From the NCBI RefSeq assembly GCF_014852005.1, contig NZ_JACVAU010000002.1:806001-870000 (forward strand): a DNA stretch of 64,000 bases, given 5' to 3'. Positions 18,238 to 27,844 of this stretch are shown piece after piece (position 1 is the stretch's first letter; every line of letters begins with the position of its first letter). The notes below the pieces were generated by a model. It was given only the letters and a program-made list of their open reading frames with translations, was not told the origin of the DNA and did not search any database. The position numbers and the translations under genes were made by a program. The DNA comes from Pseudoxanthomonas sp. PXM03 (lineage in GTDB: Bacteria > Pseudomonadota > Gammaproteobacteria > Xanthomonadales > Xanthomonadaceae).

Positions 18238-18306
18238 TGTGGGAGCGACGTAAGTCGCGATCCCAGCACCCCGGGCGAAGCGATCGCGACTGACGTCGCT
18301 CCCACA
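18238..18306. repeat. REP-type inverted pair, family B, between cysJ and cysI
   Basis: Two 25-base arms, 18238-18262 and 18282-18306, are inverted repeats matching at 24 of 25 positions, separated by 19 bases. Each arm begins TGTGGGAGCGACG and folds on itself through GCGAC/GTCGC. The same family appears at 28726-28863. The position inside a sulfite-reductase operon means the transcript carries a large hairpin between the two subunit genes. Confidence 0.85.
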
Positions 18307-18320
18307 GCCAGGATCAGAAG

Positions 18321-20024
18321 ATGAGCAACCATTCCGTCGAAGACATCAAATCCGAGAGCAACCGCCTGCGCGGCAGCCTGCTCGACAGCCTGGCCGATCC
18401 GGTCACCGGCGCGCTGCGCGAGTCGGACCAGACCCTGATCAAGTACCACGGCAGTTACCAGCAGGACGACCGCGACCTGCGCGACGAGCGCCGCCGCCAG
18501 AAGCTGGAGCCGGCCTACCAGTTCATGATCCGTACGCGCACGCCCGGCGGTGTGGTCACGCCGGAGCAGTGGCTGAAGCTGGACGCCATCGCCACGCAGT
18601 ACGCCAACCATTCGCTGCGGATCACCACGCGGCAGGCGTTCCAGTACCACGGCGTCATCAAGCGCGAACTCAAGGCCACCATGCAGGCCATCAACGCCGC
18701 GTTGATCGACACGCTGGCCGCCTGCGGCGACGTCAACCGCAACGTGCTGGTCGCGGCCAATCCGCTGGAATCGCGCGCGCATGCCGAGGTGCAGGCTTGG
18801 GCGGCAAAGCTGTCCGAGCATCTGCTGCCCAACACCCGCGCCTATTACGAGATCTGGCTGGACGAGGAGCGCGTGGCCGGCAGTGGCGAGGAAGAGGAGC
18901 CGATCTACGGCGCCACCTATCTGCCGCGCAAGTTCAAGGTCGGCTTCGCGGTGCCGCCGGTCAACGACGTGGACGTGTTCGCGAACGACCTCGGTTTCAT
19001 CGCCATCCTCGAAGACGGCGCCCTCGCCGGTTTCAACGTGGTGATCGGCGGCGGCATGGGCGCGACCCATGGCGACGCCGAGACCTATCCGCGCGTCGGC
19101 AACGTGGTCGGTTTCATCACGCCCGACCAGCTGCTCGAGGTCGCCACGGCCGTCGTCACCACCCAGCGCGACCTCGGCAACCGCGAGCTGCGCAAGCGTG
19201 CGCGCTTCAAGTACACCATCGACGACCATGGCTTGGAGAAGGTGGTCGGCGAAATCGAACGCCGCAGCGGCGTGGCCCTGCAGCCCGTGCGCGCCTTCCG
19301 CTTCGACCACAACGGCGACCGCTACGGCTGGGTCGAGGGCGAAGACGGCCGCTGGCACCTGACCCTGCACCTGTACGCCGGCCGGATCGCCGACGCCGGG
19401 ACCACGACGCATCTCACCGGCTTGCGCGAGATCGCCAACGTACACCGTGGCGAGTTCCGCATGACCGCGAACCAGAACCTCGTCATCGCCGGCGTGCCGG
19501 CGGGCGAACGCGAGCGCATCGACGCGCTGGTGAAGACGCACGGCCTGGATGCCGGTGAACGCCTGGGCACCGCCCTGCAGCGCGCGGCCGTGGCCTGCGT
19601 GGCGTTGCCCACCTGCGGCCTGGCGATGGCCGAGGCCGAACGCTACCTGCCCGGGTTCACCGATCGTCTGCAGCCGCTGCTGGAGAAGCACGGCCTGCGC
19701 GATGCGCCGATCGTGCTGCGCATCTCCGGTTGCCCGAATGGCTGCTCGCGTCCCTACCTGGCCGAGATCGCGCTGGTCGGCAAAGCGCCGGGGCGCTACA
19801 ACCTGATGCTCGGCGGCGACGCCCGTGGCCAGCGGCTCAATACGCTGTACCGCGAGAACATCGACGAAGCCGCCATCCTCGACACGCTCGACGGCCTGTT
19901 CGCGCGCTACGCCGGCGAACGCGACGACGGCGAAGGCTTCGGCGACTTCCTTCATCGCAGCGGCGTGGTCGCCCTGCCCGCCTACCCCACCCATCGACAG
20001 ATCGCACTGGAACTGCACGCATGA
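18321..20024 (+). CDS. cysI: CysI, sulfite reductase hemoprotein beta-component
   Basis: 567 residues, normal for CysI. The siroheme/[4Fe-4S] ligands are present as C-x5-C in [14 protein letters not shown] (about residues 428-434) and C-x3-C in [11 protein letters not shown] (about 472-476). Substrate-binding arginines sit in [13 protein letters not shown] and RNVLVAANP. It reduces sulfite to sulfide with six electrons from CysJ. The stop overlaps the cysH start (ATGA), giving translational coupling. CysG, which makes its siroheme, is encoded about 5 kb downstream. Confidence 0.97.
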   Translation: MSNHSVEDIKSESNRLRGSLLDSLADPVTGALRESDQTLIKYHGSYQQDDRDLRDERRRQKLEPAYQFMIRTRTPGGVVTPEQWLKLDAIATQYANHSLRITTRQAFQYHGVIKRELKATMQAINAALIDTLAACGDVNRNVLVAANPLESRAHAEVQAWAAKLSEHLLPNTRAYYEIWLDEERVAGSGEEEEPIYGATYLPRKFKVGFAVPPVNDVDVFANDLGFIAILEDGALAGFNVVIGGGMGATHGDAETYPRVGNVVGFITPDQLLEVATAVVTTQRDLGNRELRKRARFKYTIDDHGLEKVVGEIERRSGVALQPVRAFRFDHNGDRYGWVEGEDGRWHLTLHLYAGRIADAGTTTHLTGLREIANVHRGEFRMTANQNLVIAGVPAGERERIDALVKTHGLDAGERLGTALQRAAVACVALPTCGLAMAEAERYLPGFTDRLQPLLEKHGLRDAPIVLRISGCPNGCSRPYLAEIALVGKAPGRYNLMLGGDARGQRLNTLYRENIDEAAILDTLDGLFARYAGERDDGEGFGDFLHRSGVVALPAYPTHRQIALELHA

Positions 20025-20734
20025 GCGCCCTCGCCCTTTCCCTGGACACGGACCAGATCGCCGAGCACAACGCTTGGCTGGAGACGCAGACCGCCGAGCA
20101 GCGCATCGCGTGGGCGCTGGAGCATGGCCCGGCGGAAGCGGCGATGTCGTCGAGCTTCGGCGCGCAGGCGGCCGTGCTGTTGCACATGGTCACCCGCCAG
20201 AAGCCGGACATTCCCGTGGTGCTGATCGACACCGGTTATCTGTTCCCCGAGACCTACCGCTTCGCCGACGAACTGACCGAACGCCTGCAGCTCAACCTGC
20301 AGGTGTTCCGCCCGCTGGTCAGCCGCGCCTGGATGGAAGCGCGCCATGGCCGCCTGTGGGAACAGGGCCTGGTCGGCATCGAGCAGTACAACAGCCTGCG
20401 CAAGGTCGAACCGATGAAGCGCGCCCTGAAGGAACTGGGCGTGGGCACCTGGTTCACCGGCCTGCGCCGCAGCCAGGCCACCAGCCGGGCCAACGCACCC
20501 GTGCTGCAGCAGCGCGAGGACCGCTGGAAGCTCAACCCGATCGTCGACTGGACCGACCGCGACGTCTGGCAGTACATGAAGCAGCACGGCCTGCCGTACC
20601 ACCCGCTGTGGGAGCAGGGCTACGTGTCGATCGGCGACTTCCACACCACGCGCCGCTGGGAGCCCGGCATGCGCGAGGAAGACACCCGCTTCAACGGCCT
20701 GAAGCGCGAGTGCGGCATCCACATCGACGTCTGA
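20021..20734 (+). CDS. cysH: CysH, phosphoadenylyl-sulfate (PAPS) reductase
   Basis: 237 residues; the ATG overlaps the cysI stop by four bases. PP-loop fold: [14 protein letters not shown] at about residues 43-56, [14 protein letters not shown], and [14 protein letters not shown]. The catalytic C-terminal motif KRECGIH is present. There are no extra Cys-Cys pairs for a [4Fe-4S] cluster, so it is the thioredoxin-dependent PAPS type rather than the APS type. This agrees with the APS kinase fused in CysNC. It produces sulfite for CysJI. Confidence 0.96.
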   Translation: MSALALSLDTDQIAEHNAWLETQTAEQRIAWALEHGPAEAAMSSSFGAQAAVLLHMVTRQKPDIPVVLIDTGYLFPETYRFADELTERLQLNLQVFRPLVSRAWMEARHGRLWEQGLVGIEQYNSLRKVEPMKRALKELGVGTWFTGLRRSQATSRANAPVLQQREDRWKLNPIVDWTDRDVWQYMKQHGLPYHPLWEQGYVSIGDFHTTRRWEPGMREEDTRFNGLKRECGIHIDV

Positions 20735-20865
20735 TGGCAGCCCCGACAGCCTGAGGCATTCGCGTCGGGCCAGCCCGGTTTCGTCGCCGCATCGCGGGGT
20801 CCGTCGCGCACCCTCTTCCCTCCCGGGACGGGCGGGCTATCCTCCACGGCACTCCCGAAGCCGCG

Positions 20866-22137
20866 GTGTCCCACGTGTTCCCAAGTCTGCTCCTGATCGT
20901 CCGCATCCTCGTCGCCTGGTTCGGCGCAGTGCTCATGGCGGGCTTCATCTGGAACGGCATCTTCGAACGGACCGTGCTGTCCGGCGCCGCCGAGTGGCTC
21001 TTCAACCTCGCCTCGACCCTGGTGATGCTGTCGGTGCTGATCGGCCTGATCAGCCATCTGCGCCGGATCTGGCTGATCACGGGAAGGCTGGACAGCACCA
21101 CGCTGTCGAGCCGCCAGCGCCGGCAGATCGAAGTGCCGCTGGATACGGCCGCCGCCTTCGCCCTGATCGAAGGCGCGCTGCGCGAACTGCCGCGCGCGGA
21201 GGAGGCGGAGAGCGCTCCCGACAGTCTGCAGGTGCGGGTCAAGGTGCGCCGCGTGGACAGTTTCGACGGTCCCAGCCAGCCCTCGCGCTTCAACATCATG
21301 GCCCGCTTCGCGGTGAAGCGTGACCTGGTGCAGGCCACCGTCACCCCCGGCAATGGCACCAGTAGCATCACCCTGATGCTGGGCCCGGATGCCAGCGCCT
21401 GGCTCGACCTGTTCGTGCTGGACGACGGCGTGAACGTGGAGAACGCCGAAGCCGTCACCCGCGCCATCACCCGCCGCGTCGCCGACCAGCGCCGGCAGGA
21501 ACAGGCCGACGTCGAGAAGACCGTCAGCGAAAAGGAACTGACCGTGGCGCGCCTGAACCTGCTCAACGCGCAGGTGGAGCCGCACTTCCTCTACAACACG
21601 CTGGCCAGCGCACAGGTGCTGACCCGCACCGATCCACCGCGCGCCGACATCATGCTGGGCCACCTGATCCACTACCTGCGCAGCTCGCTGCCGCGCACCG
21701 ACGAGGCCCTGTCCACGCTGGGTGAGGAACTGGAGCGCACCCAAGCCTACCTGGAGATCCTGAAGATCCGCATGGGCACCCGGCTCAACGTGCAGGTGGA
21801 AGTGCCGGACGCGCTGAAGGCGGTGCCGATGCCGTCGATGATGCTGCAGACGCTGGTGGAGAACGCGATCAAGCACGGTCTGGAACCCAAGACCGGCGGC
21901 GGCACCATCTGGATCCTCGCCCGCAAGCACGATGACCACGCTACGCTCACCGTCGCCGACGACGGCCAGGGCTTCGGCGGCCAGAGCACCGGCACCGGCA
22001 TTGGCCTGAAGAACCTGCGCGAACGCCTGCGCCTGACCTTCGGCAGCGAGGCTTCGTTCGCCATCGTCTCCAATTTCCCCAGTGGCGTCGCCGCCACGTT
22101 GACGCTGCCGCTGGCCGGCAAGGCAGGTGCCGCATGA
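20866..22137 (+). CDS. LytS-type sensor histidine kinase
   Basis: 423 residues from a GTG start. Two hydrophobic segments at about 7-30 and 42-65 anchor it; a cytoplasmic domain without recognised motif follows (about 75-215). The His_kinase domain has the phospho-accepting histidine in NAQVEPHFLYNTLASAQ (about residues 240-256), then the ATPase part with TLVENAIKHGLEP and DDGQGFGG, GIGLKNLRERL. With only two TMs and no PAS or GAF domain, the input is unclear and may be membrane-linked. It overlaps its LytTR response regulator by ATGA. The genes adjoin the cys cluster without evident functional relation. Confidence 0.92.
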   Translation: MSHVFPSLLLIVRILVAWFGAVLMAGFIWNGIFERTVLSGAAEWLFNLASTLVMLSVLIGLISHLRRIWLITGRLDSTTLSSRQRRQIEVPLDTAAAFALIEGALRELPRAEEAESAPDSLQVRVKVRRVDSFDGPSQPSRFNIMARFAVKRDLVQATVTPGNGTSSITLMLGPDASAWLDLFVLDDGVNVENAEAVTRAITRRVADQRRQEQADVEKTVSEKELTVARLNLLNAQVEPHFLYNTLASAQVLTRTDPPRADIMLGHLIHYLRSSLPRTDEALSTLGEELERTQAYLEILKIRMGTRLNVQVEVPDALKAVPMPSMMLQTLVENAIKHGLEPKTGGGTIWILARKHDDHATLTVADDGQGFGGQSTGTGIGLKNLRERLRLTFGSEASFAIVSNFPSGVAATLTLPLAGKAGAA

Positions 22138-22904
22138 ACTTCCGGGGCGTGATCGCCGAAGACGAGGAGCTGCTGCGCACCGCGCTGTCCTCGCTGTTGA
22201 AGGAGGCCTGGCCGCAGCTGGACATCGTGGCCGAGTGCGAGGATGGCGCCAGCGCGCTGGAATCCATCGCCGAGCTGCGGCCGGACGTGGCCTTCCTCGA
22301 CATCCGCATGCCCGGCCTGAGCGGCATCGAAGTCGCCCGTGGACTGACCGAAGCCAGCCCGCGCACGCAAGTGGTGTTCGTCACCGCCTACGACCAGTAC
22401 GCGATCGATGCGTTCGAACAGGGCGCCATCGACTACCTGCTGAAACCGATCACCCGCGAGCGCCTGCTGGCCACCGTGCAGCGAATCCAGGCGCGCGCCG
22501 CGGCGGGCCATCCCGACGGCGCAACGCTGGAAGCGCTGCTGCGCCACCTGTCGGCGCGACAAGGCGCGTCGAGCAAGCCGCCGCTGGTCTGGATCACCGC
22601 CAGCGTCGGCAAGGACACCAAATTGATCATGGTGGACGACGTGGCCTACTTCCAGGCCGACAACAAGTACACCACCGTGATGACCGCCGAAGGCGAATCG
22701 CTGCTGCGCACGCCATTGCGCGAATTACTCGATTCGCTGGATCAGAACACCTTCAAGCAGATCCACCGCTCCACCATCGTCAACATGAAGGCCGTCGCCT
22801 CGGTCAGTCGCGATGACGCAGGCCGTGGTCGGCTGAAGTTGAAGACGCGTCCGGAAACCCTGACCGTCAGCCAGCCCTTCATGACGCTGTTCCGCAACAT
22901 GTAG
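22134..22904 (+). CDS. LytTR-family response regulator
   Basis: 256 residues. Receiver domain at about 3-120 with acidic pocket EDE (9-11), phospho-acceptor Asp56 in FLDIRMPG, and KP at LLKPITRERL. A linker leads to a LytTR DNA-binding domain at about 150-255 (WITASVGKDTKLI, YFQADNKYTTVMT, FKQIHRSTIVNM). It pairs with the kinase directly upstream (four-base overlap). LytTR regulators often control envelope or virulence genes; the targets here are unknown, and its own operon is a natural first guess. Confidence 0.94.
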   Translation: MNFRGVIAEDEELLRTALSSLLKEAWPQLDIVAECEDGASALESIAELRPDVAFLDIRMPGLSGIEVARGLTEASPRTQVVFVTAYDQYAIDAFEQGAIDYLLKPITRERLLATVQRIQARAAAGHPDGATLEALLRHLSARQGASSKPPLVWITASVGKDTKLIMVDDVAYFQADNKYTTVMTAEGESLLRTPLRELLDSLDQNTFKQIHRSTIVNMKAVASVSRDDAGRGRLKLKTRPETLTVSQPFMTLFRNM

Positions 22905-23016
22905 CACCGCTCTAAACCCGGCCGCCCCGTGCGGCATCCAACGTGGCATCACCGGCACGGCGCGCCTGCGTCGTGGATGGCTTGCCTTTGCCCATCGAAA
23001 CACCAGAGGAAACGCC

Positions 23017-23382
23017 ATGCGCATCGTCACATCCCTGCTGTCCTGCCTGATGGCCCTGGCAGGATGCAACGAGAAGCCCAGCGTCACCACCATCCACCAC
23101 AGCAGCGCCAACGGCGTGGACACGCTCTTCAGCAAGACCACGGTGCGGGAGGGCGTGGCGAGGTTCGAGTGCTTCGCCAGCGAGAGCGGCCAGTGCCATT
23201 ACCTCGTTTACACCGAACACTGCCCTGCACCCGCACCGGGCAAAAACCCTGCGCCCTGCACGCGCACGACACTGGAGAACTTCGCGCTGGCGCCCGGCAA
23301 GACCCATGAGATACGCGGACTGCCCACCCGCTACCGGGAATGCGTGGCACAACAGCAGGTCGGGGGGAGTTGCCCCTCGTAG
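23017..23382 (+). CDS. Predicted small lipoprotein, unknown function
   Basis: 121 residues. A lipoprotein signal is seen at the N-terminus (LLSCLMALAGC, lipobox LAGC, Cys17). The mature part has six cysteines (in FECFA, GQCHY, EHCPA, PCTRT, RECVA and GSCPS), suggesting disulfides in the periplasm. An ATG with upstream AGAGGAAA supports the start. I do not recognise the family. It is convergent with the small membrane protein gene at 23402, 19 bases away. Confidence 0.7.
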   Translation: MRIVTSLLSCLMALAGCNEKPSVTTIHHSSANGVDTLFSKTTVREGVARFECFASESGQCHYLVYTEHCPAPAPGKNPAPCTRTTLENFALAPGKTHEIRGLPTRYRECVAQQQVGGSCPS

Positions 23383-23401
23383 ACGCGAACCCATATGCGC
23401 C

Positions 23402-23785
23402 TCATGCCGCCGGGGCGCCGACATGACGGTGCTCCAGCAGGAGCGCCAACAGGAAGCCGATCAGGTAGGCCAACACGTCCAGCGCATCCGGCGTGCTGCC
23501 CAGCACGATGCGCAGCACCGGCGACGCCACCTGCCAGCCCGTCTGCTGACTGACGTATTGCACCGCCTCGACCACCAGTCCCACGGCGAGCGCCAGCAGC
23601 GGCCGCATCGGAGGACGCATCCAGGCGACGGTGGCGAGCAGACAATGCACCCAGACCACCGCGAGGACGTCGCCCACGAAGCTCCTTGTCCAGCCGAGCC
23701 CCGCGCCGACGGTCGCCAGCAACACGAGCAATACCAGCAATGCCAGCGCCCAGGCAGCGGAGACCGCGTCGAACCGCCATCTCAT
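23402..23785 (-). CDS. DUF2809-like small membrane protein
   Basis: 127 residues from ATG 23785. Four hydrophobic segments cover most of the chain (AAWALALLVLLVLLATVG, FVGDVLAVVWVHCLLATVAW, LLALAVGLVVEAVQYV, ALDVLAYLIGFLLALLLE). The motif order GD-L, VEAVQ and LGSTPDALDVLAYLIG matches DUF2809 (YjgN/VanZ-like small membrane proteins). No enzymatic role is known. It sits 16 bases after the zinc-ribbon membrane gene and is probably cotranscribed with it. Confidence 0.7.
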   Translation of the reverse strand: MRWRFDAVSAAWALALLVLLVLLATVGAGLGWTRSFVGDVLAVVWVHCLLATVAWMRPPMRPLLALAVGLVVEAVQYVSQQTGWQVASPVLRIVLGSTPDALDVLAYLIGFLLALLLEHRHVGAPAA

Positions 23786-23801
23786 GCGTGTGCGCCGCCC
23801 T

Positions 23802-24149
23802 TCAGCCGCCAGCGCAATGCGCGCCCTCCAGCGACTTGCCACCACAGGCCAGACACTTGCGGTACTTCTGTCGCTGCCGGTTGTAGCGCAGGCGCGACAT
23901 CATGCCGCCGCAGGCGCAGCGCAGTTCGCGGCCCCGCGCCCAGCGGTACAGCCGCCAACTGGAATGCAGCGCCCACCCGGTGCCCAACAGGATGGCGAGC
24001 AGGAACGACAACGACGCCAGCCGTTGCGGCGGAATACCCACCAGCACGCGCTCGGTGCGGGTGACGGCTTCGGCCGTCGCCAGCCCGCCGAGGGTGATGA
24101 CGACCGCCGGCACGTACATGCGCAGCACCATCTTCGATATGCGATTCAT
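23802..24149 (-). CDS. Small membrane protein with C-terminal cysteine-rich (zinc ribbon-like) tail
   Basis: 115 residues from ATG 24149; a TTG at 24209 could extend it but is less likely. Two hydrophobic segments at about 8-30 and 45-65 are followed by a basic tail holding C-x-C (RCACGG) and C-x2-C (KCLACGG) plus a last Cys, spaced like a zinc ribbon facing the cytoplasm. I do not recognise the family. It lies between the cysB-type regulator (stop 80 bases upstream in coordinates, same strand) and the DUF2809-like gene. Confidence 0.6.
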   Translation of the reverse strand: MNRISKMVLRMYVPAVVITLGGLATAEAVTRTERVLVGIPPQRLASLSFLLAILLGTGWALHSSWRLYRWARGRELRCACGGMMSRLRYNRQRQKYRKCLACGGKSLEGAHCAGG

Positions 24150-24229
24150 CGCGGTATCCGACCGTGTCGACGAGACTTCAGGCTCGCGCAGGTCGGGGGA
24201 TGCCGTCAATCACGTGATCGGGGGACGAT

Positions 24230-25213
24230 TCAACTGGTGATCGTCTGGGTGAGCGCTGCCCACGTAGGGGGCTCGGGCCAATCCGGATCCTGGTTACCAT
24301 CGATCACCCGGCGCAGGTCGCGACGGTCGATCTGCGGTGCCAGCGCGCGCACCAGGTCCAGCGCGTAATCGCGCAGCACGCGCTCACGCGGCAGCACCGC
24401 CCACGTGATGCATTCCTTGACCTCCGCCGGTGCCGGCCATGCGCGCAGATCGGTGTCGGTGGCATTCACCGCCATCTCGGCCAGCAGACCCACGCCGAGG
24501 CCCGCGCGGACGTAGGTCTTGATCAGGTCGGCATCGAGCGCGGTCAGGGCGATGTTGGGCTCCAGCCCCACCTTGGCGAAGGCGCGTTGCAGCGATGACC
24601 CCGGCCGGGTGGAGGATTCGTAGCTGATGAGGGGCTGCCCGGCGAGATCGGCCATCCCCGGCACGCGACCGAGCTCCTCCAGCGCGTGGCCGCGTGGCAC
24701 CAGCACCAGCCGGCGCCAGCGGTACAGCGGCACGGCGATGCCCGCCTGTGGCTGATCGCCGGCGGTACTGACCACGGCCATGTCGGCATCGCCCTGGGTC
24801 AGCAGGTCCAGCGCCTGGCTTTCCGGCGCCTGCTGCAGATGCACGCTCACCTGGGGGAAATCCCGCTTGATCTGGGCGATGGCCGGCGGCAGCACGAAGC
24901 GCGCCTGCGTATGCGTGGTCACCAGCACCAGCTGGCCCTGGCTCTCGCGGCGCTGGTTGGCGGCGTAGGTGCGGATATTGTTGGCCTCGGCCAGCACCAG
25001 CCGCGCGCGCTCGATCACTTCGTTGCCGGCAGGCGTCACGGCTTCCAGGCTCCTGCCCTTGCGCACGAACAGCAGGAAGCCCAACTCGTCTTCCAGTTGC
25101 TTGAGCTGCTTGGACAGGCCGGGCTGGGTGGCATGCACCCGCGCCGCCGCCAGCGTGATGTTCAGGTCGGCATCGGCGATGGCCACCAGATAGCGAAGTT
25201 GGGTCAGCGTCAT
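24230..25213 (-). CDS. cysB: CysB-type LysR regulator of sulfur assimilation
   Basis: 327 residues, the CysB/Cbl length. The winged-helix domain spans about 1-60 (LTQLRYLVAIADADLNITLAAARVHATQPGLSKQLKQLEDELG), a linker helix follows, then the effector domain from about 90 (VTTHTQARFVLPPAIAQIK, the conserved TTHTQARY-type CysB motif, and GDADMAVVS, with SYESSTRPGSS). The TTHTQAR motif separates CysB from other LysR proteins; it binds N-acetylserine or sulfate-type effectors. It is divergent from cysG and lies inside the cys region, so it very likely activates cysDNC, cysJIH and cysG. Confidence 0.92.
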   Translation of the reverse strand: MTLTQLRYLVAIADADLNITLAAARVHATQPGLSKQLKQLEDELGFLLFVRKGRSLEAVTPAGNEVIERARLVLAEANNIRTYAANQRRESQGQLVLVTTHTQARFVLPPAIAQIKRDFPQVSVHLQQAPESQALDLLTQGDADMAVVSTAGDQPQAGIAVPLYRWRRLVLVPRGHALEELGRVPGMADLAGQPLISYESSTRPGSSLQRAFAKVGLEPNIALTALDADLIKTYVRAGLGVGLLAEMAVNATDTDLRAWPAPAEVKECITWAVLPRERVLRDYALDLVRALAPQIDRRDLRRVIDGNQDPDWPEPPTWAALTQTITS

Positions 25214-25383
25214 CGGCGTGGGGCGCGCATCGGCCCACCGGAAGGGGGCCTTGGACTGTAGAGGATTTGTCCGGACCGTAGCCGGCCGGCCTTATAACCG
25301 CAGGATATATGGTTCTCGTGGGATGTCATTTCCGACCGCCATGAGGCGGCAGTACGGTCAGCAACCCAGCCGCCATCCTCCCC
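25214..25383. promoter_or_regulatory. Divergent cysB / cysG control region
   Basis: 170 bases between the cysB and cysG starts. An AT-rich patch at about 25288-25318 reads CTTATAACCGCAGGATATAT followed by GGTTCTCG, with AACC and GGTT placed as a loose inverted repeat. The ATAACC/GGTTAT word also occurs in the cysD/cysJ control region. TATAAC or TATATG could serve as a -10; assignment is uncertain. This is the likely place for CysB autoregulation and cysG activation. Confidence 0.4.
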
Positions 25384-26844
25384 ATGCCCGTGAGTGCTCC
25401 GTTGTTCCCCCTGTTCGCCGACCTGCAAGGCCGCCGGGTACTCGTCGTGGGTGGCGGCCCGGTCGCGGAAAGGAAGACAGGCGCGCTGCTGCATGCCGGC
25501 GCCCGTCCGCGCGTGGGCGCGCCGGAGCTCACGCCGAAACTGCGCACGTGGCACGAGGAAGGACGCATCGACTGGATTGCCGGGCGTTTTGATGCCCACT
25601 GGCTGTCGGGGGCATGGCTGGTGGTCGCCGCGACCGACGATGCGTCGGTCAACCGCGCGGTCGCCGCCGCCGCCGAAGCGCGCCACGTGTTCGCCAATGT
25701 CGTGGACGACGGCGAACTCTCCAGCTTCCAGGTGCCCGCCATCGTCGAGCGCGGCCCGCTGCAGATCGCCATTTCCAGCGGCGGCGGCGCGCCGATGCTG
25801 GCCCGCCACCTGCGTCGCCAGCTCGAGACCCTGCTGGATGATTCCTGGACCTCGCTGGCCGACCTGTTCACCCGGCAGCGCCAACGCATCCGCCAGCGCT
25901 TCCCGCAGCCTGGCGAGCGCCGCCGCTTCTTCGAGAGGCTGCTGGCAGGCCCCTTGCCCCGCCTGTTCCGCCAGCAGTTGCATGCGCAGGCCGAACAGCA
26001 TTTCCAGGCCATGCTGGATGAGCGCGCCGCTACCACGCATGCCGGCTCGGTCGCGGTGGTCGGCGCCGGCCCCGGCGATGCCGGCCTGCTGACGCTCAAC
26101 GCGTTGCGCGCCATGAACGAGGCCGACGTGATCCTGCACGATCGCCTGGTCAGCGAGGACGTGCTTCGCCTCGGCCGTCGCGATGCGACCTACATAGAAG
26201 TAGGCAAGTCGGCCACCGGCCACAGCACCCGCCAGGAGGAGATCCATGCGTTGATGCTGGAGCATGCGCGCGCCGGCAAGCGCGTGGTGCGGTTGAAAGG
26301 CGGCGATCCGTTCGTGTTCGGTCGTGGCGGCGAAGAGCTGGAATTCCTGCGCGCGCACCACATTCCCTATGAGGTGGTGCCCGGCATCACCGCCGCCGTT
26401 GCGTGCGCCGCGTACGCCGGCATCCCGCTGACCCATCGCGACCACGCGCAGTCGGTGAAGCTGGTGACGGCGCACTGCAAGGAGTCGTTCGACACGTTGG
26501 ACTGGCAGGCGCTGGCGCAGGAGCGGCAGACACTGGCGGTCTACATGGGCGTGGCGGGGCTCGAAGGCCTTCGCGACCGGCTGGTGCAGCACGGCCGAGC
26601 AGCGTCCACGCCCTTCGCTTTGATCGAGAACGGCACGCGCCGCGAGCAACGCGTGCTGAATGGCACCCTGGCCGATCTTCCGGAAACCGCGCGTTTCCAT
26701 CAGGTACGTTCACCTGCCCTGCTGGTCCTCGGCGAGGTGGCCGCGCTGGCGGATGCGCTGCACTGGTTCGGCGCGCCGCCACTCGGCGCAGGCGCGTCCA
26801 CACATTCCCGCAACCTCCCGGCGCCCACACTGCAGGCCGCCTGA
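25384..26844 (+). CDS. cysG: CysG, siroheme synthase (methyltransferase / dehydrogenase / ferrochelatase)
   Basis: 486 residues with two parts. The N-terminal half (about 1-210) is the precorrin-2 dehydrogenase/ferrochelatase: NAD-binding [17 protein letters not shown] at about 20-36, [15 protein letters not shown] with the conserved serine region, and the helical C-terminal part. The second half (about 222-465) is uroporphyrinogen-III C-methyltransferase: [35 protein letters not shown] and [19 protein letters not shown]. It converts uroporphyrinogen III to siroheme for CysI. cysK begins 22 bases downstream in the same direction. Confidence 0.96.
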   Translation: MPVSAPLFPLFADLQGRRVLVVGGGPVAERKTGALLHAGARPRVGAPELTPKLRTWHEEGRIDWIAGRFDAHWLSGAWLVVAATDDASVNRAVAAAAEARHVFANVVDDGELSSFQVPAIVERGPLQIAISSGGGAPMLARHLRRQLETLLDDSWTSLADLFTRQRQRIRQRFPQPGERRRFFERLLAGPLPRLFRQQLHAQAEQHFQAMLDERAATTHAGSVAVVGAGPGDAGLLTLNALRAMNEADVILHDRLVSEDVLRLGRRDATYIEVGKSATGHSTRQEEIHALMLEHARAGKRVVRLKGGDPFVFGRGGEELEFLRAHHIPYEVVPGITAAVACAAYAGIPLTHRDHAQSVKLVTAHCKESFDTLDWQALAQERQTLAVYMGVAGLEGLRDRLVQHGRAASTPFALIENGTRREQRVLNGTLADLPETARFHQVRSPALLVLGEVAALADALHWFGAPPLGAGASTHSRNLPAPTLQAA

Positions 26845-26866
26845 TCCACGCACTTACGGAGACCCC

Positions 26867-27841
26867 ATGGCCGTTTACGACAGCATCCTGGACACCATCG
26901 GCCGCACCCCGGTCGTCAAGCTGCATCGCATCGCACCCGAGCACGTCACGCTGTACGCCAAGGTCGAATCGTTCAACCCGGGCGGATCGGTGAAGGACCG
27001 CCTGGCGCTGGCGATCATCCTCGATGCGGAGGCCAAGGGACTGCTGAAACCCGGCGATACCATCGTCGAAGCGACCTCCGGCAACACCGGCGTCGCACTC
27101 GCCATGGTCGCCGCCGCGCGCGGCTACAAGTTCGTGGCCACGATGGTCGAGACCTTCTCGATCGAACGCCGCAAACTCATGCGCGCGTACGGCGCCAAGG
27201 TGATCCTGACGCCGGCCGCCGAACGCGGCAGCGGCATGGTGCGCCGCGCCGAGGAACTGGCGAAGCAGCACGGCTGGTTCCTTGCCCGCCAATTCGCCAA
27301 TCCCGCCAATCCCGCCTATCACCGGCAGACGACGGCGGCGGAAATCCTGCGCGATTTCGCCGGCCAGCGACTCGACCATTTCGTCACCGGCTGGGGTACC
27401 GGCGGCACGCTGACGGGCGTGGGCGAAGTGCTCAAGGTCGCGCGTCCGGAAGTGCGCATCACCGCCTCCGAACCGGCGGGCGCCTCGTTGTTGCAGGGCA
27501 AGGAATGGCAGCCGCACAAGATCCAGGGCTGGACCCCGGACTTCGTGCCGGACGTGCTGAACCGCGAGGTGGCCGACGAGATCCTGCCGGTCACCGACGT
27601 GGAGGCCATCGCCACCGCGCGCCGCCTTGCGGCCGAGGAAGGCATCTTCGTCGGCATCTCCGGCGGCGCCACGGTCGCTGCCGCGCTGCAGGTTGCGCAG
27701 AAGGCCAAGCCCGGCGACGTGCTGCTGGCGATGCTCCCGGACACCGGCGAGCGCTACTTCTCCACGCCGCTGTTCGAAGGCGTCAATGAGGGTTCGGACG
27801 ACGACTGGCTGGCCTCGCTGGGCGAGGCCGCGCTGCCGTAA
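26867..27841 (+). CDS. cysK: CysK, cysteine synthase A (O-acetylserine sulfhydrylase)
   Basis: 324 residues. The PLP lysine is in FNPGGSVKDRLA (about residues 37-48), phosphate and substrate loops are TSGNTGVAL and GTGGTLTG, and the C-terminal PLP ring contact is in ISGGATVAAA. The block PHKIQGWTPDFVP distinguishes CysK (the CysE-binding type) from CysM. It makes cysteine from O-acetylserine and the sulfide delivered by CysJI. It has a good ribosome site (ACGGAGA) and probably forms an operon with cysG. It is convergent with the following gene, three bases apart. Confidence 0.95.
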   Translation: MAVYDSILDTIGRTPVVKLHRIAPEHVTLYAKVESFNPGGSVKDRLALAIILDAEAKGLLKPGDTIVEATSGNTGVALAMVAAARGYKFVATMVETFSIERRKLMRAYGAKVILTPAAERGSGMVRRAEELAKQHGWFLARQFANPANPAYHRQTTAAEILRDFAGQRLDHFVTGWGTGGTLTGVGEVLKVARPEVRITASEPAGASLLQGKEWQPHKIQGWTPDFVPDVLNREVADEILPVTDVEAIATARRLAAEEGIFVGISGGATVAAALQVAQKAKPGDVLLAMLPDTGERYFSTPLFEGVNEGSDDDWLASLGEAALP

Positions 27842-27844
27842 GGT

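Noticed and set aside
22920-22940. GCCGC-CCCGT-GCGGC hairpin after the LytTR gene as terminator
   Set aside because: The stem is only five base pairs and no T run follows, so I could not support it.
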